This document shows, piece after piece, positions 43,786 through 54,150 of a DNA stretch of 64,000 bases. Below the pieces are notes generated by a model. That model saw only the letters and a list, made by a program, of their open reading frames with translations, ran no database searches and had not been told where the DNA came from. The first letter of the stretch is position 1. Each line of letters begins with the position of its first letter. The stretch lies in the NCBI GenBank assembly GCA_965601455.1, contig OZ271831.1, positions 1,178,001-1,242,000 of the forward strand. Reading direction: 5' to 3'. The stretch comes from JANQEU01 sp965601455 (lineage in GTDB: Bacteria > Bacteroidota > Bacteroidia > Cytophagales > Cyclobacteriaceae). A program made the translations under genes and the position numbers.

Positions 43786-45429
43786 ATGCATAGAAAAATC
43801 CATTCGTGTTTAATTATCAGCATTTTCTTCATCCTTTGTAACAATCCAACCTATAGTCAGGTACCGGATTTTGAAGAATATACACACCTGTTTTTTCAGT
43901 CTAGCGAGGTGGACTCTTTCAGATCCACTGTCCTTTCAAGAGCTGGGGACTTTGATCAACTTCGTGAGTATAGCCTTACAAATGCTATTTCACCTTCATT
44001 AGTATTTACTCCTGCTCTTAACCCTGATCGGCTTCCTCAAAATCAACTCCCGCGAATATGGAACATTGAATCCGATGTAGAACGTCCTGTGAAGGACGAT
44101 GAGTTGGCATTCTTTCCGGTTTGGAAATTATCACGACTGATACAGTCGGGAAAGGTGACTTCCGTAGAATTAACAGAAATATTTCTGGAGCGGTTAAGAA
44201 CCTTTGGAGACACGTTGGAATGTGTGATCACAATTACCGACTCCGTTGCAATGGCTCAAGCTCAACGTGCTGATGCTGAGTTGTCAGCCGGTAGGTATCT
44301 TGGACCTCTTCATGGCATTCCCTACGGAATTAAAGATTTACTAAGCACACCGGAGCATAGGACTACCTGGGGAGCTTACCCTTTCAAAGATCAGGTTATC
44401 GATACAAAGGCAACGGTCGTTGATCGCCTGGAACGATCGGGCGCAGTCCTGGTTGCTAAATTAACCTTGGGTGCTCTCGCCTGGGGCGATGTTTGGTATG
44501 GAGGAAAAACACGTAATCCATGGAATCTTGAGCAGGGTAGTAGTGGGTCTTCTGCCGGTTCGGCGTCTGCAACGGTTGCAGGACTGGTTCCTTTTGCCAT
44601 AGGAAGTGAGACTCTTGGTTCAATCGTATCACCTTCCACGAGATGCGGTGCCTCCGGACTAAGACCTACTTTTGGACGAGTCAGCAAACATGGTGCAATG
44701 GCCTTAAGCTGGAGTATGGACAAATTGGGTCCAATATGTCGCAATGCAATCGACCTGGCACTTGTTTTTGATGCAATACAGGGTCCCGATAATAAGGATT
44801 TGTCTGTCAGAGATTTCCCTTTTAATTACGACTATTCGAAACGTGAGATAAAAACATTACGAATTGGGTATTTAAAGAAGTATTTTGACCGACCTCAGCA
44901 TTTTAATCACTCAAACGACAGCGCAACACTACAACTACTGAGGGACCAGGGATTTATCCTGATTGAGAAGGAGCTTCCGGATCTCCCGGCGGCCGGTATG
45001 TCTTTTATACTCTCAGCAGAAGCAGGAGCGGCATTTGATGAATTAACAAGAACCAATCAGGATAGCCTTTTAGTCCGTCAAATAAAAAATGCATGGCCAA
45101 ATACATTCCGTGCATCCCGGTTTATACCTGCAGTTGAGTATATCAATGCGAATCGGTTGCGTAGTGTTCTTGTAGATCAGATGAACGAAATGATGTCTGA
45201 TATTGATGTTTTACTTACACCCACCTACGCCGGTCCGCAACTCTTGTTCACCAATTTAAGTGGTCATCCAGCCTTGGTATTTCCAAATGGGTCTTATCAA
45301 GAAGGAAATCCAGGTACAATTACCCTTCTGGGTAACCATTTTGATGAAAGCTCCATTCTATACCTGGCAAGATATATTCAGGACTTGACTCCATTTGAAG
45401 AGGAGATCCCTGCTCATTTTATAGAATAA
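43786..45429 (+). CDS. Secreted amidase (amidase-signature family)
   Basis: A 547-residue amidase-signature enzyme with a signal peptide (ending TYSQ). The catalytic triad is visible: Lys183 (IPYGIKDLL), cis-Ser255 in GSSGSSAGSA and nucleophile Ser279 in GSETLGSIVSPS. The usual GS...G stretch is a slight variant (TLGSI for TGGSI). A 90-residue N-terminal region precedes the fold. It may release ammonia from amides outside the cytoplasm. A terminator hairpin follows closely. Confidence 0.9.
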   Translation: MHRKIHSCLIISIFFILCNNPTYSQVPDFEEYTHLFFQSSEVDSFRSTVLSRAGDFDQLREYSLTNAISPSLVFTPALNPDRLPQNQLPRIWNIESDVERPVKDDELAFFPVWKLSRLIQSGKVTSVELTEIFLERLRTFGDTLECVITITDSVAMAQAQRADAELSAGRYLGPLHGIPYGIKDLLSTPEHRTTWGAYPFKDQVIDTKATVVDRLERSGAVLVAKLTLGALAWGDVWYGGKTRNPWNLEQGSSGSSAGSASATVAGLVPFAIGSETLGSIVSPSTRCGASGLRPTFGRVSKHGAMALSWSMDKLGPICRNAIDLALVFDAIQGPDNKDLSVRDFPFNYDYSKREIKTLRIGYLKKYFDRPQHFNHSNDSATLQLLRDQGFILIEKELPDLPAAGMSFILSAEAGAAFDELTRTNQDSLLVRQIKNAWPNTFRASRFIPAVEYINANRLRSVLVDQMNEMMSDIDVLLTPTYAGPQLLFTNLSGHPALVFPNGSYQEGNPGTITLLGNHFDESSILYLARYIQDLTPFEEEIPAHFIE

Positions 45430-45432
45430 AAA

Positions 45433-45453
45433 AACCCCGACATTGCCGGGGTT
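45433..45453 (-). terminator. Intrinsic terminator of trxA
   Basis: A 7-base perfect stem (aaccccg / cggggtt) with a 7-base loop. On the minus strand it is followed by a run of eight T residues, a strong rho-independent signal for thioredoxin. On the plus strand the T-run is short, so it would be weaker for the amidase. Confidence 0.85.
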
Positions 45454-45476
45454 CGTTTCAATATCTTTACTTTCCG

Positions 45477-45803
45477 TTAGGCAATCTGTGCCTCGAGCTT
45501 CTGGCTGAGTACTGATTTCGGTACAGCTCCGATTTGCTTATCAACTATCTCCCCGTTCTTAAAGACCAAAAGCGTAGGAATAGATCGTATACCATATTTA
45601 GCAGAAACCTCTGGGTTGACATCAACATCAACTTTTCCAATGACAGCCTTACCATCATAATCGGCTGCAAGCTCCTCAACAACAGGTCCAACCATTTTAC
45701 AAGGTCCGCACCATTCAGCCCAAAAGTCGACTAAAACAGGTTGATCAGATTTACCGATTACTTCCTCGAAGTTGGCATCTGTAATTTCAAGGGGTTTTGA
45801 CAT
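45477..45803 (-). CDS. trxA: Thioredoxin
   Basis: A 108-residue classical thioredoxin. The redox site WCGPC is at residues 31-35, and the fold-defining cis-Pro sits in the SIPTLLVF stretch. No signal peptide, so a cytosolic disulfide reductase. It stands alone, flanked by an intrinsic terminator and a putative -7 box. Confidence 0.97.
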   Translation of the reverse strand: MSKPLEITDANFEEVIGKSDQPVLVDFWAEWCGPCKMVGPVVEELAADYDGKAVIGKVDVDVNPEVSAKYGIRSIPTLLVFKNGEIVDKQIGAVPKSVLSQKLEAQIA

Positions 45804-45833
45804 TCTATCTTCGTTCTATTATTAATCAATTCG

Positions 45834-45841
45834 CAAAGATA
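45834..45841 (-). promoter_or_regulatory. Possible -7 box of trxA
   Basis: TATCTTTG read on the minus strand fits the TAnnTTTG consensus of Bacteroidota. It lies 30 bases upstream of the trxA start. A -33 TTG element was not found at the expected distance, so the call rests on this box and its position. Confidence 0.35.
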
Positions 45842-45898
45842 ACTGATCAAGTGTATGTTTGGTTCACCGGGCTTAATGTTTGTAATGTGGAAGACACA

Positions 45899-48508
45899 TT
45901 ATCGATCTGCTTGAACGACGAATAATTTGCTCGAGGTAAATTCTTCAGCTGTGACCTGAAGTTGGAAAACACCCTTAGGCAGTTGCGAAATTGTGAAAGC
46001 TAGAGGATTGGGTTTCTGCTTAAAGTAATCTACTTGTCGAATCACACGCCCAGTTAGATCAACTATTTCCAACTGAATATTACCTGGTGGGATATTGGAC
46101 AGATCGACTTGTATGGTGCCGTTACTCGGATTTGGAAATACTTGCAGCTTAATCCAGTCATCCTCAATGCCACTAACTGCAAAAACTAATTCCTGACATA
46201 CCGTATCTTGAGAACAAGCATTTTCTACAAGCAAGCAAACAGTGAAGGGCTGAGATCCGGGATTGGCGAAGGAATGGAGCGGGTTTCGATCTGTGCTGGA
46301 ATTGCCATCACCAAAATCCCAGTTGAACGTATTTGCATTGACTGTTTGATTGGTGAATACAACACTTGCTCTCTCTCCTTCGATGGAGTAATCCCAATCA
46401 AAGGCTGCCGTAGTGGATTCTTCAACTTCGATGTTTCTAACAGAAAGATCGAAGCAGCTACTATTATTTTTCACGAGTAAGGAGGCTGTGAAATTACCAT
46501 TATCGGGATATTCGAAGCTAACTAAAGAATCGGAATCACTGTCTATTATACCGTCACCATCAAAATCCCACGAATAACTTCCATTAGATACATTTCCGCT
46601 GAGGTTGGTGAAAACTGCCGTTCCATCACAGTCAACAACAACTTGAAAATCTGAGGAGGGAACAGCACTTACTGCTACCTCTTGTGTGTAGCTGGCAGTA
46701 TCAGTATCTGTCGTTACCGTTAACCTTGCCATGTAGATTCCTGGGGAGGTATACAGGAAAGTTACATCTCCGGCATTACTCTCGTCTATGATCGAATCTC
46801 CGTCAAAATCCCATGCATATGTTGCGGAGTCAGCATTTTGAGAAAGGTCGGAAAAAATCATTGTGGTTCCTAGACATACATCTGCCGCTGAGAAAAATGG
46901 AATAGGCTTGACAGGAGATTCAATGATTATAGTATCAGGAGTCGATGGTACTGGATCGGGTTCAGGCTCCGGATCAGGTTGCACTGTGGACATCGTATCT
47001 AGTGGAAGTACATTTACCTCCCTTGCCACGGATGTCTCACAACCCAGGCTATCGGTCAAGTATAACGTGCTGGTGAATGCTCCTGAATCAGGAAAAACGA
47101 AATAAGTATTTCCAACGGTACTATCATCGATACTTGCATCAGATTCGAAATCCCAGCTCCAGAAATAGGATTGGTCGACACCGAAAGTATCAACCTCAAA
47201 CCTGGACGTATCTCCAACTGTGACGTCCTGCACACTGAATACCACAAATGGTTTTTGTTTGACGTTAAGTTCTACGCCGCTACTATCGGTACATACGGCA
47301 CCGTTAACGATCGAGAGGGACAGGGTGTGGGAACCGGGATTGGCAAAAGTATGGGTGATATCGCCTTCTGTTGTACTTATCGGTTCTCCATCGGCGTACC
47401 ATTGATAGGTAGCATCCCCGAGTATTCCAGAGCTAAGGTCTGTTATTTCCAACGCTTCGTCCTCGCAAGCGAGTGCTACGGAGAAATCAGCAATAGGACA
47501 ATCACCATCGACGTCGAATGTGCGCATTTCAGGAAACCCCCAGGCACCATTTGCTCCCTGACCACGAATAACAATTTTATGTTCTCCAATGGACAGAGGA
47601 CCCTGAGTTGATAAAACCTCCGAAATAAGATCCACGGTCGGCACTCCACTTGTAATTGGGATATTAATGCCATTTCCAAATCCAGGATCTTCATCTAAAT
47701 AATATTCAAGCTTGTCAATTAGAATTGCATCGGAAGTAGAAGATCCGATACTCTGGATATAGAAAGTCCTTTTTTCCGCCAGGCCCCAGATACCATTACT
47801 ATTTTTAGCTCTTATATGTACTGAATGGTATCCTTTGGCTAAGCCACTGCTTGTCAGAGTCTCGGAAATATCTACTACCTGACCTTGAGCTACAGATATT
47901 GAAGTTCCAGCGCCTTGCCCGGGATCTTCATTAAAGAAATATTCCAATTCTACAATATCTGCTGGAGTTTGGCTTCCTGGTGCAGACAGGTTTTGGACAT
48001 AAAAAATTCTTATTTCAGCCATTCCCCAAATATTTTTTGCGTTTTGAGCCCTGACTCCAACTACATGATATCCATTGGGTAGACTGTTTGTTGAAAGCAA
48101 ATCAGTGAAATCCAGTGTTTGTCCCTGGGTTACCGATAAATTTATTCCATTTCCCTGGCCAGGATCTTCTCCAATAAAATATTCTACTGCGGTAATATCC
48201 TCGGTTGGAGGATCAGATACTCCGACGTCAGGTTGAATGTAAAATGTCCTTAACTCTATCATGCTCCAAATTCCATTGGAGTTTTGGGATCTAACACCAA
48301 TTACGTGCAACCCATTTGACAATCCCATTCCTGAAGTAGGTATGGTATAAGTAATATCGAGGGTAGGTCCTTGAGTGATAGGTATGGATGTGCCATTGCC
48401 TACACCAGGGTCTTCGTCAATAAAGTACTCAAGAGCGACAATGTCAGATTGAGCAACGACCTGGATGCCCAGGAGTATTCCCAGAATAGCGGATAGGATT
48501 CGTCTCAT
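45899..48508 (-). CDS. T9SS-exported surface protein with four 70-80-residue repeats and PKD-like domains
   Basis: An 869-residue secreted protein. After the signal peptide come four repeats at about 23-93, 104-173, 184-253 and 263-334, each with a FIDEDPG-type start and a closing WGMAEIRIFY-type strand. About five PKD-like domains follow (several SWDFDGDGIID or TFNWDFGDG motifs), with a Pro/Glu/Asp-rich linker. The last 80 residues are a type IX secretion sorting domain (LQVFPNPSNGTIQV). It is probably a cell-surface or released adhesin-like protein. It starts 7 bases after the beta-helix gene stop. Confidence 0.9.
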   Translation of the reverse strand: MRRILSAILGILLGIQVVAQSDIVALEYFIDEDPGVGNGTSIPITQGPTLDITYTIPTSGMGLSNGLHVIGVRSQNSNGIWSMIELRTFYIQPDVGVSDPPTEDITAVEYFIGEDPGQGNGINLSVTQGQTLDFTDLLSTNSLPNGYHVVGVRAQNAKNIWGMAEIRIFYVQNLSAPGSQTPADIVELEYFFNEDPGQGAGTSISVAQGQVVDISETLTSSGLAKGYHSVHIRAKNSNGIWGLAEKRTFYIQSIGSSTSDAILIDKLEYYLDEDPGFGNGINIPITSGVPTVDLISEVLSTQGPLSIGEHKIVIRGQGANGAWGFPEMRTFDVDGDCPIADFSVALACEDEALEITDLSSGILGDATYQWYADGEPISTTEGDITHTFANPGSHTLSLSIVNGAVCTDSSGVELNVKQKPFVVFSVQDVTVGDTSRFEVDTFGVDQSYFWSWDFESDASIDDSTVGNTYFVFPDSGAFTSTLYLTDSLGCETSVAREVNVLPLDTMSTVQPDPEPEPDPVPSTPDTIIIESPVKPIPFFSAADVCLGTTMIFSDLSQNADSATYAWDFDGDSIIDESNAGDVTFLYTSPGIYMARLTVTTDTDTASYTQEVAVSAVPSSDFQVVVDCDGTAVFTNLSGNVSNGSYSWDFDGDGIIDSDSDSLVSFEYPDNGNFTASLLVKNNSSCFDLSVRNIEVEESTTAAFDWDYSIEGERASVVFTNQTVNANTFNWDFGDGNSSTDRNPLHSFANPGSQPFTVCLLVENACSQDTVCQELVFAVSGIEDDWIKLQVFPNPSNGTIQVDLSNIPPGNIQLEIVDLTGRVIRQVDYFKQKPNPLAFTISQLPKGVFQLQVTAEEFTSSKLFVVQADR

Positions 48509-48515
48509 CCTACCA

Positions 48516-49697
48516 TTAGTTTGCTTTGACTTCTATTCTGGCGTCAAGATCATCCCCGGGATTAATTATTGTATTGACATTGAACGTTTGGATGGTGGGG
48601 AATGCTGTGGTTTTCAAACTAAAATTAGTTTCCGTCCACGGGAATGGACCTCCGGTGATTCCTATATCAGATCCATCTGTGCCTCCATCTATTGCCGGTG
48701 AGTCCGAAGGAGTAGTAGACAATGTGAAATCATACGTACTAGACCAGGAATTTGATATTGCGACGTTTACGAAAACTGGAGATCCATTGACAATATTTCC
48801 GTCTCCGTCATTTCCAGCACCGCCACCGGAAGGGGGTAGTTCGTCATTTCCTGTGTTATTGGTTAGGTTGTTTGAGAACGTATTACCCTGGAAATTGGTA
48901 GATGTCGAACCGCCTGCTCCTGACAGACTTGGAGTTCTTCCATAAAAAATATTATTGGAGATCAATGCATCTCGCATAATCGATTGGAAAGAAAATGAGG
49001 AGGCACCACCAATAAAATTATTGTTTTGAATAATCATCCCAGCATTCACTGATGATTTATCTATAGCTCCGTAGATGATGTTGTTTGTAATTATTCCCGT
49101 ATTAGTTGAAGTAGATCGGAAATCAATATTTGATGTAATCAGGTTGTTTCGTATCAACACATCAGTTACTTGCCTATCGAAGGTGATTCCAGCGATTCTA
49201 TTTCCAGCAATGACCATCGAGTCAATTGGGACGTAAGTACCCACCCCTGTATATTCTATCTGGTTAATCTGGTTGTTATAGATGGCAACACCTTCGAGGG
49301 TAAATAATGGAGCAGAAGGAAATGTAATAAAAAGTATGTCATCGATGACTAGACCTGTAATGGTGCTGCTATCGGATTCACTGGTTCCATCGACATTGTT
49401 TCGAAGGAAAATATCCCTCACTTTGCTGTTGAGAGGTGCATCCTTGTCAAGGTCGAATCCAATTCCAAAAAGATGAAGTTCTTTATCGATGTAAGCGTCA
49501 CCATAGGTGGTGTTGCTAGGCTGAACATAGACCGAATCTCCTTTTTTGGCAGCATCTACGGCTTCCTGTAGTGTGGGGAAAATGTGATCCCCGGTTGGAG
49601 CGTTAAAATTGTTATCCGCAATCCAAACGGTTGTTTGTGAAAATACGCTTGCAGAAAGAATATATAAACAGGAAGCGAAGAATAATCGGGTATTCAT
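48516..49697 (-). CDS. Secreted right-handed beta-helix protein
   Basis: A 393-residue protein with a signal peptide (ending SVFSQ). The opening HIFPTLQEAVDAAKKGDSVY is typical of pectate-lyase-like beta-helix proteins, followed by repeated Asn-rich turns (LIRNNLITSNID, GIITNNIIYGA, NNNFIGG). No lyase catalytic residues can be assigned, and no T9SS domain is evident at its C-terminus. It lies upstream of the T9SS surface protein and may be exported and used with it. Confidence 0.85.
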   Translation of the reverse strand: MNTRLFFASCLYILSASVFSQTTVWIADNNFNAPTGDHIFPTLQEAVDAAKKGDSVYVQPSNTTYGDAYIDKELHLFGIGFDLDKDAPLNSKVRDIFLRNNVDGTSESDSSTITGLVIDDILFITFPSAPLFTLEGVAIYNNQINQIEYTGVGTYVPIDSMVIAGNRIAGITFDRQVTDVLIRNNLITSNIDFRSTSTNTGIITNNIIYGAIDKSSVNAGMIIQNNNFIGGASSFSFQSIMRDALISNNIFYGRTPSLSGAGGSTSTNFQGNTFSNNLTNNTGNDELPPSGGGAGNDGDGNIVNGSPVFVNVAISNSWSSTYDFTLSTTPSDSPAIDGGTDGSDIGITGGPFPWTETNFSLKTTAFPTIQTFNVNTIINPGDDLDARIEVKAN

Positions 49698-49785
49698 GAG
49701 CGAGTTATTTAGTGATTTTCAGGTTCCCTTTAGGTAGAGGCGGCGCTAAAGCAGAATAAATGTAAACAATTTGAATATCAATTCC

Positions 49786-52700
49786 TTAGGAGGTCACTAC
49801 TCGGAATTTAAGGTTTTCAATCTTTTGAAGCTCCGAAATAAGGTCTGGATTGGCATCAATTGAGTTTTTACGGCTCAGCATTTCAATACTTATCATTTTG
49901 TCCTCATGGATTCCCAGAACCTTGAGCTTTAGCGCACAGGGACCAGGATGATCACCGGCGATATTGGCGATTTCTTCCACCATCAAAGAATCGATTTGAT
50001 CAATGTTCATTTGAAGTTCAAGGCCTTTGACCATTTTTTCCCGGATCTCTCCCAGGTACTCAATATTTACAATGCGAACTTCTAATTCCTCACTGTTCCA
50101 GCGATTTTGAACATTGGCAGTGATGTACAAAAACCAGCCGGTTTCTAAGAAACTTTTGAATTTTAAATAGGTGTCAGAAAATAGGTAGAATGTTTGGCTG
50201 TCTTCATAATCTTCGATAGTCACTTGTCCGAAAGGATTACCTTTTTTCGACATTCGGTGTTGAACCTGGGTGACAATACCGCCAAACTTCAACTCGCGAC
50301 CCCTCAATTTCTCTGGTTCCTTTAGCTCCTTTATTCTTGTGGTCATCAGGTAAGACATTTCAAAAGAATACTGATCCAATGGATGTCCGGTGATATATAG
50401 TCCAACCATTTCTTTTTCAATATTCAGCTTTTCAATTTCCCCATAGGGTTCAATTGGCCCTGGTTTAGGTTTTGCAATGGCTGTTTCTCCTGCACCACCG
50501 AACAGGGAGGCCTGACTACTTGCTTCTTCCAATTGCATTTTGTTAGCAAATCGGATCGCCTTTTCTATCAGTGAACTTCCGTCATCGTCAATCTCAACAT
50601 ATTGTCTTCTATGGAAGTCTCCAAAACAATCAAAAGCACCAGCTTTCGCCAGGGATTCAAATGACTTTTTGTTGACTGCTCTTAGATTCACTCGCTTCGC
50701 AAAATCAAAAATATCTTCAAATGGGCCATTCTCCATTCTCTCTTCGATTATTGCCTGAATGGCTGATTCACCTGTTCCTTTAATTGCCCCAAGCCCAAAA
50801 CGTATTTCTCCTTGCTGATTAACAGTAAAATTTTGCTCCGATTCATTAACATGGGGGCCTAGGACTTTCAGACCAAGATTGCGACACTCTTCCATAAAGA
50901 AGCTCACCTTCTCAATATTGCTCTGGTTATGAGTCAGAACTGAAGCCATATACTCAGGTTGGTAATTGGCCTTTAGGTAGCCCGTATGGTACGCTACTAC
51001 TGAGTAGCAAGTACTATGCGACTTATTGAAGGCGTAGGCGGCGAATGCTTCCCAGTCTTTCCAGATTTTTTCTAGCTTATCTTCAGGGTGACCTTTATCC
51101 TTTGCCTGGTTTATGAACTTTGGTTTTAGTTCTTCAAGTAGTTTGAAGATCTTTTTTCCCATGGCTTTACGCAAAACATCAGCTTCGCCCTTGGTAAAGC
51201 CAGCAAGTTTCTGAGAAAGAAGCATGACCTGCTCCTGGTAGACCGTGATACCATAGGTCTCTGCCAGGAATTCTTCCATTTGAGGAAGATCGTAGTTGAT
51301 TTTCTCCTTACCATGCTTTCTGCTGATGAAATTCGGAATGTATTCCATCGGTCCCGGACGGTATAGGGCGTTCATGGCTATCAGGTCTTCGAACTTATCC
51401 GGTTTTAAGGATCGGAGATGTTTCTGCATTCCCGGACTTTCAAACTGAAATGTTCCGTTTGTTTCTCCTTTTTGATAGAGTTCGTATGTATTTTGATCGT
51501 CTAAAGGAATAGCATCGAGATCAATTTTTATACCGTGTCTTTTCTCTACATTCTCTATCGCCGTCCGAATGATGGATAAAGTTTTCAAACCAAGAAAATC
51601 CATTTTCAACATTCCTGCTGATTCAACCACGCTATTGTCAAACTGGGTGAGTAGGAGGTCGGAGTCTTTAGATCTAGCCAGCGGGATGAATTTGGTCATG
51701 TCATCCGGGGTAATGATTACACCGCAGGCATGAATTCCGGTATTTCGAAGCGAACCTTCCAACACTACCGCCTGGTTGAGCACTTGGGAGGGAAGTTCTT
51801 CTCCGTTTTTTAGCTCTTTCAATTCCGGCACTTCATCAAAAACCTTAGAAAATTTGGTGCCTGGTCTTTCAGGTACAAGCTTGGCAATTCCATCCGTCTC
51901 CGGCAACGGCAACTCCATTACCCTACCTGCGTCTCGTATTGCGGATTTCGGAGCCATAGTACCGTATGTGATGATCTGTGCTACCTGATTGTATCCATAT
52001 TTGCCCACCACATATTCGATCACTTTCTCTCGACCTTCGTTATCAAAGTCGATATCAATATCCGGTAATGACACCCGATCGGGATTCAGAAAACGCTCGA
52101 AAAGAAGATCGTAAGCCATGGGATCTACGTTGGTAATTCCGATACAGTACGCTACTACGCTTCCCGCAGCTGATCCTCGACCTGGACCAACGGATACTCC
52201 CATTTCTCGGGCTTTGGACGTAAAATCCTGAACGATGAGAAAGTAACCGGGGTAACCGGTATTCTCAATGGTTTCTAGTTCGAAATTGATTCTTTCTTCA
52301 ATATCTGGAGTCAGGGATTCATACCTTTTCCTGGCACCTTCCATGGTAAGGTGCCTTAAATAGGCATTTTCACCTCGATTACCACTGTCATTTTCATCTT
52401 CAGGGTCCCTAAACTCATCAGGAATATCATACTTCGGAAGTAAAACATCCCTTTCCAGATCATACTCCTCAACCTTATTCAGAATTTCCGAGATGTTGTC
52501 AATAGCCTCAGGTACATCACCGTATTCCGTCTTCATTTCCAATTGAGACTTGAAATAGAAATTATCATTGGGAAGTCCCGGTCGGAATCCACGACCTCTG
52601 CCGATGGGAGTACTTTGCTTTTCGTTTTCCTTTATACAGATTAATACATCATGAGCCTTCGCATCTCCTTTATCGAGGTAAAATAACTCGTTGGTGGCAA

Positions 52701-54012
52701 CCACCTTCACATTGTATTTTTTGGCCATACTGGCTAGAACGGTATTGAGGTGATTTTCCTCATCAAGACCGTGTCTTCCCAACTCGATGTAGAAGTCATC
52801 TCCAAACTCCTTTAACCACCACTGTAAGGCTTCCTCCGCCTGTGTTTCACCTACATTCAGGATCAAATACGGTATTTCACCTGCTAATCCGCCACTTAGT
52901 GCGATTAGTCCTTCCTTATACTCCTGGATCAATTGTTTGTCAACCCTGGGGTAGAGGCCATATAGACCTTCCATATATCCCAATGAGGAGAGTTTCGCCA
53001 GATTGTGATATCCTTTCTTGTTCTTAGCCAGCAGAACCTGCTGAAAACGTTTATCTGGATTGTCTTTGGTGAACTGAAGTTTCTCTCTTTCTTCCGCTAC
53101 AAATACCTCACAGCCAACAATAGGTTTGATTCCTGCGTTTTTAGCGGCTTTCACAAACTTGAAGGCACCAAACATATTTCCAAGGTCGGTAAGTCCAACG
53201 GCCGGCATGTCATATTCCTTTGCTTTTTCAACTATGGTTCCTACGTCCGGTGTAGCCTGAAGTACTGAAAATTGAGAATGTACATGTAGATGGACAAACT
53301 CTCCCTGAATATCTTCCGCAGATACCTGGGTGTCACCAAGCTTTCCGGAAGACTCTTCTCTTATCCAGGCAAAGTTTGCCTCATCGAGATCTGGAGCTTC
53401 ATAGTTGATATTTGAAATGTCATGAGACTCGAATGGAGGAATGATTTTACGCTTGAGGCATTCAAAAAATGCTTTGGCTGTGGCATCTACATCGTACGCG
53501 GCGTCATGGGCGTCACCAAAACCCTGATCAAATAGCTTTTCATACAGCTCAATCAATTTAGGCTGTTTTAATCGACCACCAATTCCTCCCTGAAGCTGGG
53601 CGAATTCTACGGTTTCCACCGAGGTGTCGATATTGGGCATGTCACCCAGGAGGTTATCCATATCGGTTCGCAGGTATTCCGCTCCGATAATTTTATTGTC
53701 GAATTCGATATTATGACCAACCAGTACACTAGCCTTCTTTACATCTTCAGTAAATTTTTCAAGAACCTCTTTTCTATCGTGTCCGACTTCGTTAGCTCGA
53801 TCAGTGGATATCCCATGAATTTTTTCCGCATTGAAAGGGATGGTAAAACCCTCAGGTTTTACAATGTGGTTTCCTGATGAAAGTAGTTTTCCGTTAGAGT
53901 CATGAAGCTGCCATGCAATCTGGACTAATCTTGGCCAGTTATCCAGCTCTTCGACAGGTGCAGTTTTATTGTGGGGTAGACCCGTGGTTTCGGTATCGAA
54001 AACTAAATACAT
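49786..54012 (-). CDS. dnaE: DNA polymerase III alpha subunit with N-terminal exonuclease
   Basis: A 1408-residue replicative polymerase. Residues 1-185 form a DEDDh 3'-5' exonuclease (FDTETTG with Asp6 and Glu8, VGHNIEFD, and HDAAYDVDAT) fused directly to the alpha subunit. A PHP domain starts near 239 (VHLHVHSQFSV). The family-C palm carries PDIDIDFDN, and SAAGSVVAYCIG and RKAMGKK match the finger/palm region. A C-terminal OB domain completes it. Proofreading and synthesis are therefore on one chain, unlike E. coli with its separate DnaQ. Confidence 0.96.
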   Translation of the reverse strand: MYLVFDTETTGLPHNKTAPVEELDNWPRLVQIAWQLHDSNGKLLSSGNHIVKPEGFTIPFNAEKIHGISTDRANEVGHDRKEVLEKFTEDVKKASVLVGHNIEFDNKIIGAEYLRTDMDNLLGDMPNIDTSVETVEFAQLQGGIGGRLKQPKLIELYEKLFDQGFGDAHDAAYDVDATAKAFFECLKRKIIPPFESHDISNINYEAPDLDEANFAWIREESSGKLGDTQVSAEDIQGEFVHLHVHSQFSVLQATPDVGTIVEKAKEYDMPAVGLTDLGNMFGAFKFVKAAKNAGIKPIVGCEVFVAEEREKLQFTKDNPDKRFQQVLLAKNKKGYHNLAKLSSLGYMEGLYGLYPRVDKQLIQEYKEGLIALSGGLAGEIPYLILNVGETQAEEALQWWLKEFGDDFYIELGRHGLDEENHLNTVLASMAKKYNVKVVATNELFYLDKGDAKAHDVLICIKENEKQSTPIGRGRGFRPGLPNDNFYFKSQLEMKTEYGDVPEAIDNISEILNKVEEYDLERDVLLPKYDIPDEFRDPEDENDSGNRGENAYLRHLTMEGARKRYESLTPDIEERINFELETIENTGYPGYFLIVQDFTSKAREMGVSVGPGRGSAAGSVVAYCIGITNVDPMAYDLLFERFLNPDRVSLPDIDIDFDNEGREKVIEYVVGKYGYNQVAQIITYGTMAPKSAIRDAGRVMELPLPETDGIAKLVPERPGTKFSKVFDEVPELKELKNGEELPSQVLNQAVVLEGSLRNTGIHACGVIITPDDMTKFIPLARSKDSDLLLTQFDNSVVESAGMLKMDFLGLKTLSIIRTAIENVEKRHGIKIDLDAIPLDDQNTYELYQKGETNGTFQFESPGMQKHLRSLKPDKFEDLIAMNALYRPGPMEYIPNFISRKHGKEKINYDLPQMEEFLAETYGITVYQEQVMLLSQKLAGFTKGEADVLRKAMGKKIFKLLEELKPKFINQAKDKGHPEDKLEKIWKDWEAFAAYAFNKSHSTCYSVVAYHTGYLKANYQPEYMASVLTHNQSNIEKVSFFMEECRNLGLKVLGPHVNESEQNFTVNQQGEIRFGLGAIKGTGESAIQAIIEERMENGPFEDIFDFAKRVNLRAVNKKSFESLAKAGAFDCFGDFHRRQYVEIDDDGSSLIEKAIRFANKMQLEEASSQASLFGGAGETAIAKPKPGPIEPYGEIEKLNIEKEMVGLYITGHPLDQYSFEMSYLMTTRIKELKEPEKLRGRELKFGGIVTQVQHRMSKKGNPFGQVTIEDYEDSQTFYLFSDTYLKFKSFLETGWFLYITANVQNRWNSEELEVRIVNIEYLGEIREKMVKGLELQMNIDQIDSLMVEEIANIAGDHPGPCALKLKVLGIHEDKMISIEMLSRKNSIDANPDLISELQKIENLKFRVVTS

Positions 54013-54077
54013 AAATGAGAACGAATTGGTGGTTATGTTGATTGCTTTCTCAAGAAATCAGCACACCAAAATAAAAA

Positions 54078-54105
54078 AATCTCATGGCCTTTCGACCATG
54101 AGATT
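54078..54105 (-). terminator. Intrinsic terminator of the ABC permease gene
   Basis: A 10-base perfect stem (aatctcatgg / ccatgagatt) with an 8-base loop, followed on the minus strand by a run of about seven T residues. It lies 46 bases past the permease stop and before dnaE, which starts 66 bases further on. Confidence 0.85.
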
Positions 54106-54150
54106 CCATTTGTTTTCCACTTTACGGAAGATAGCCGTTGTGGATAAATA

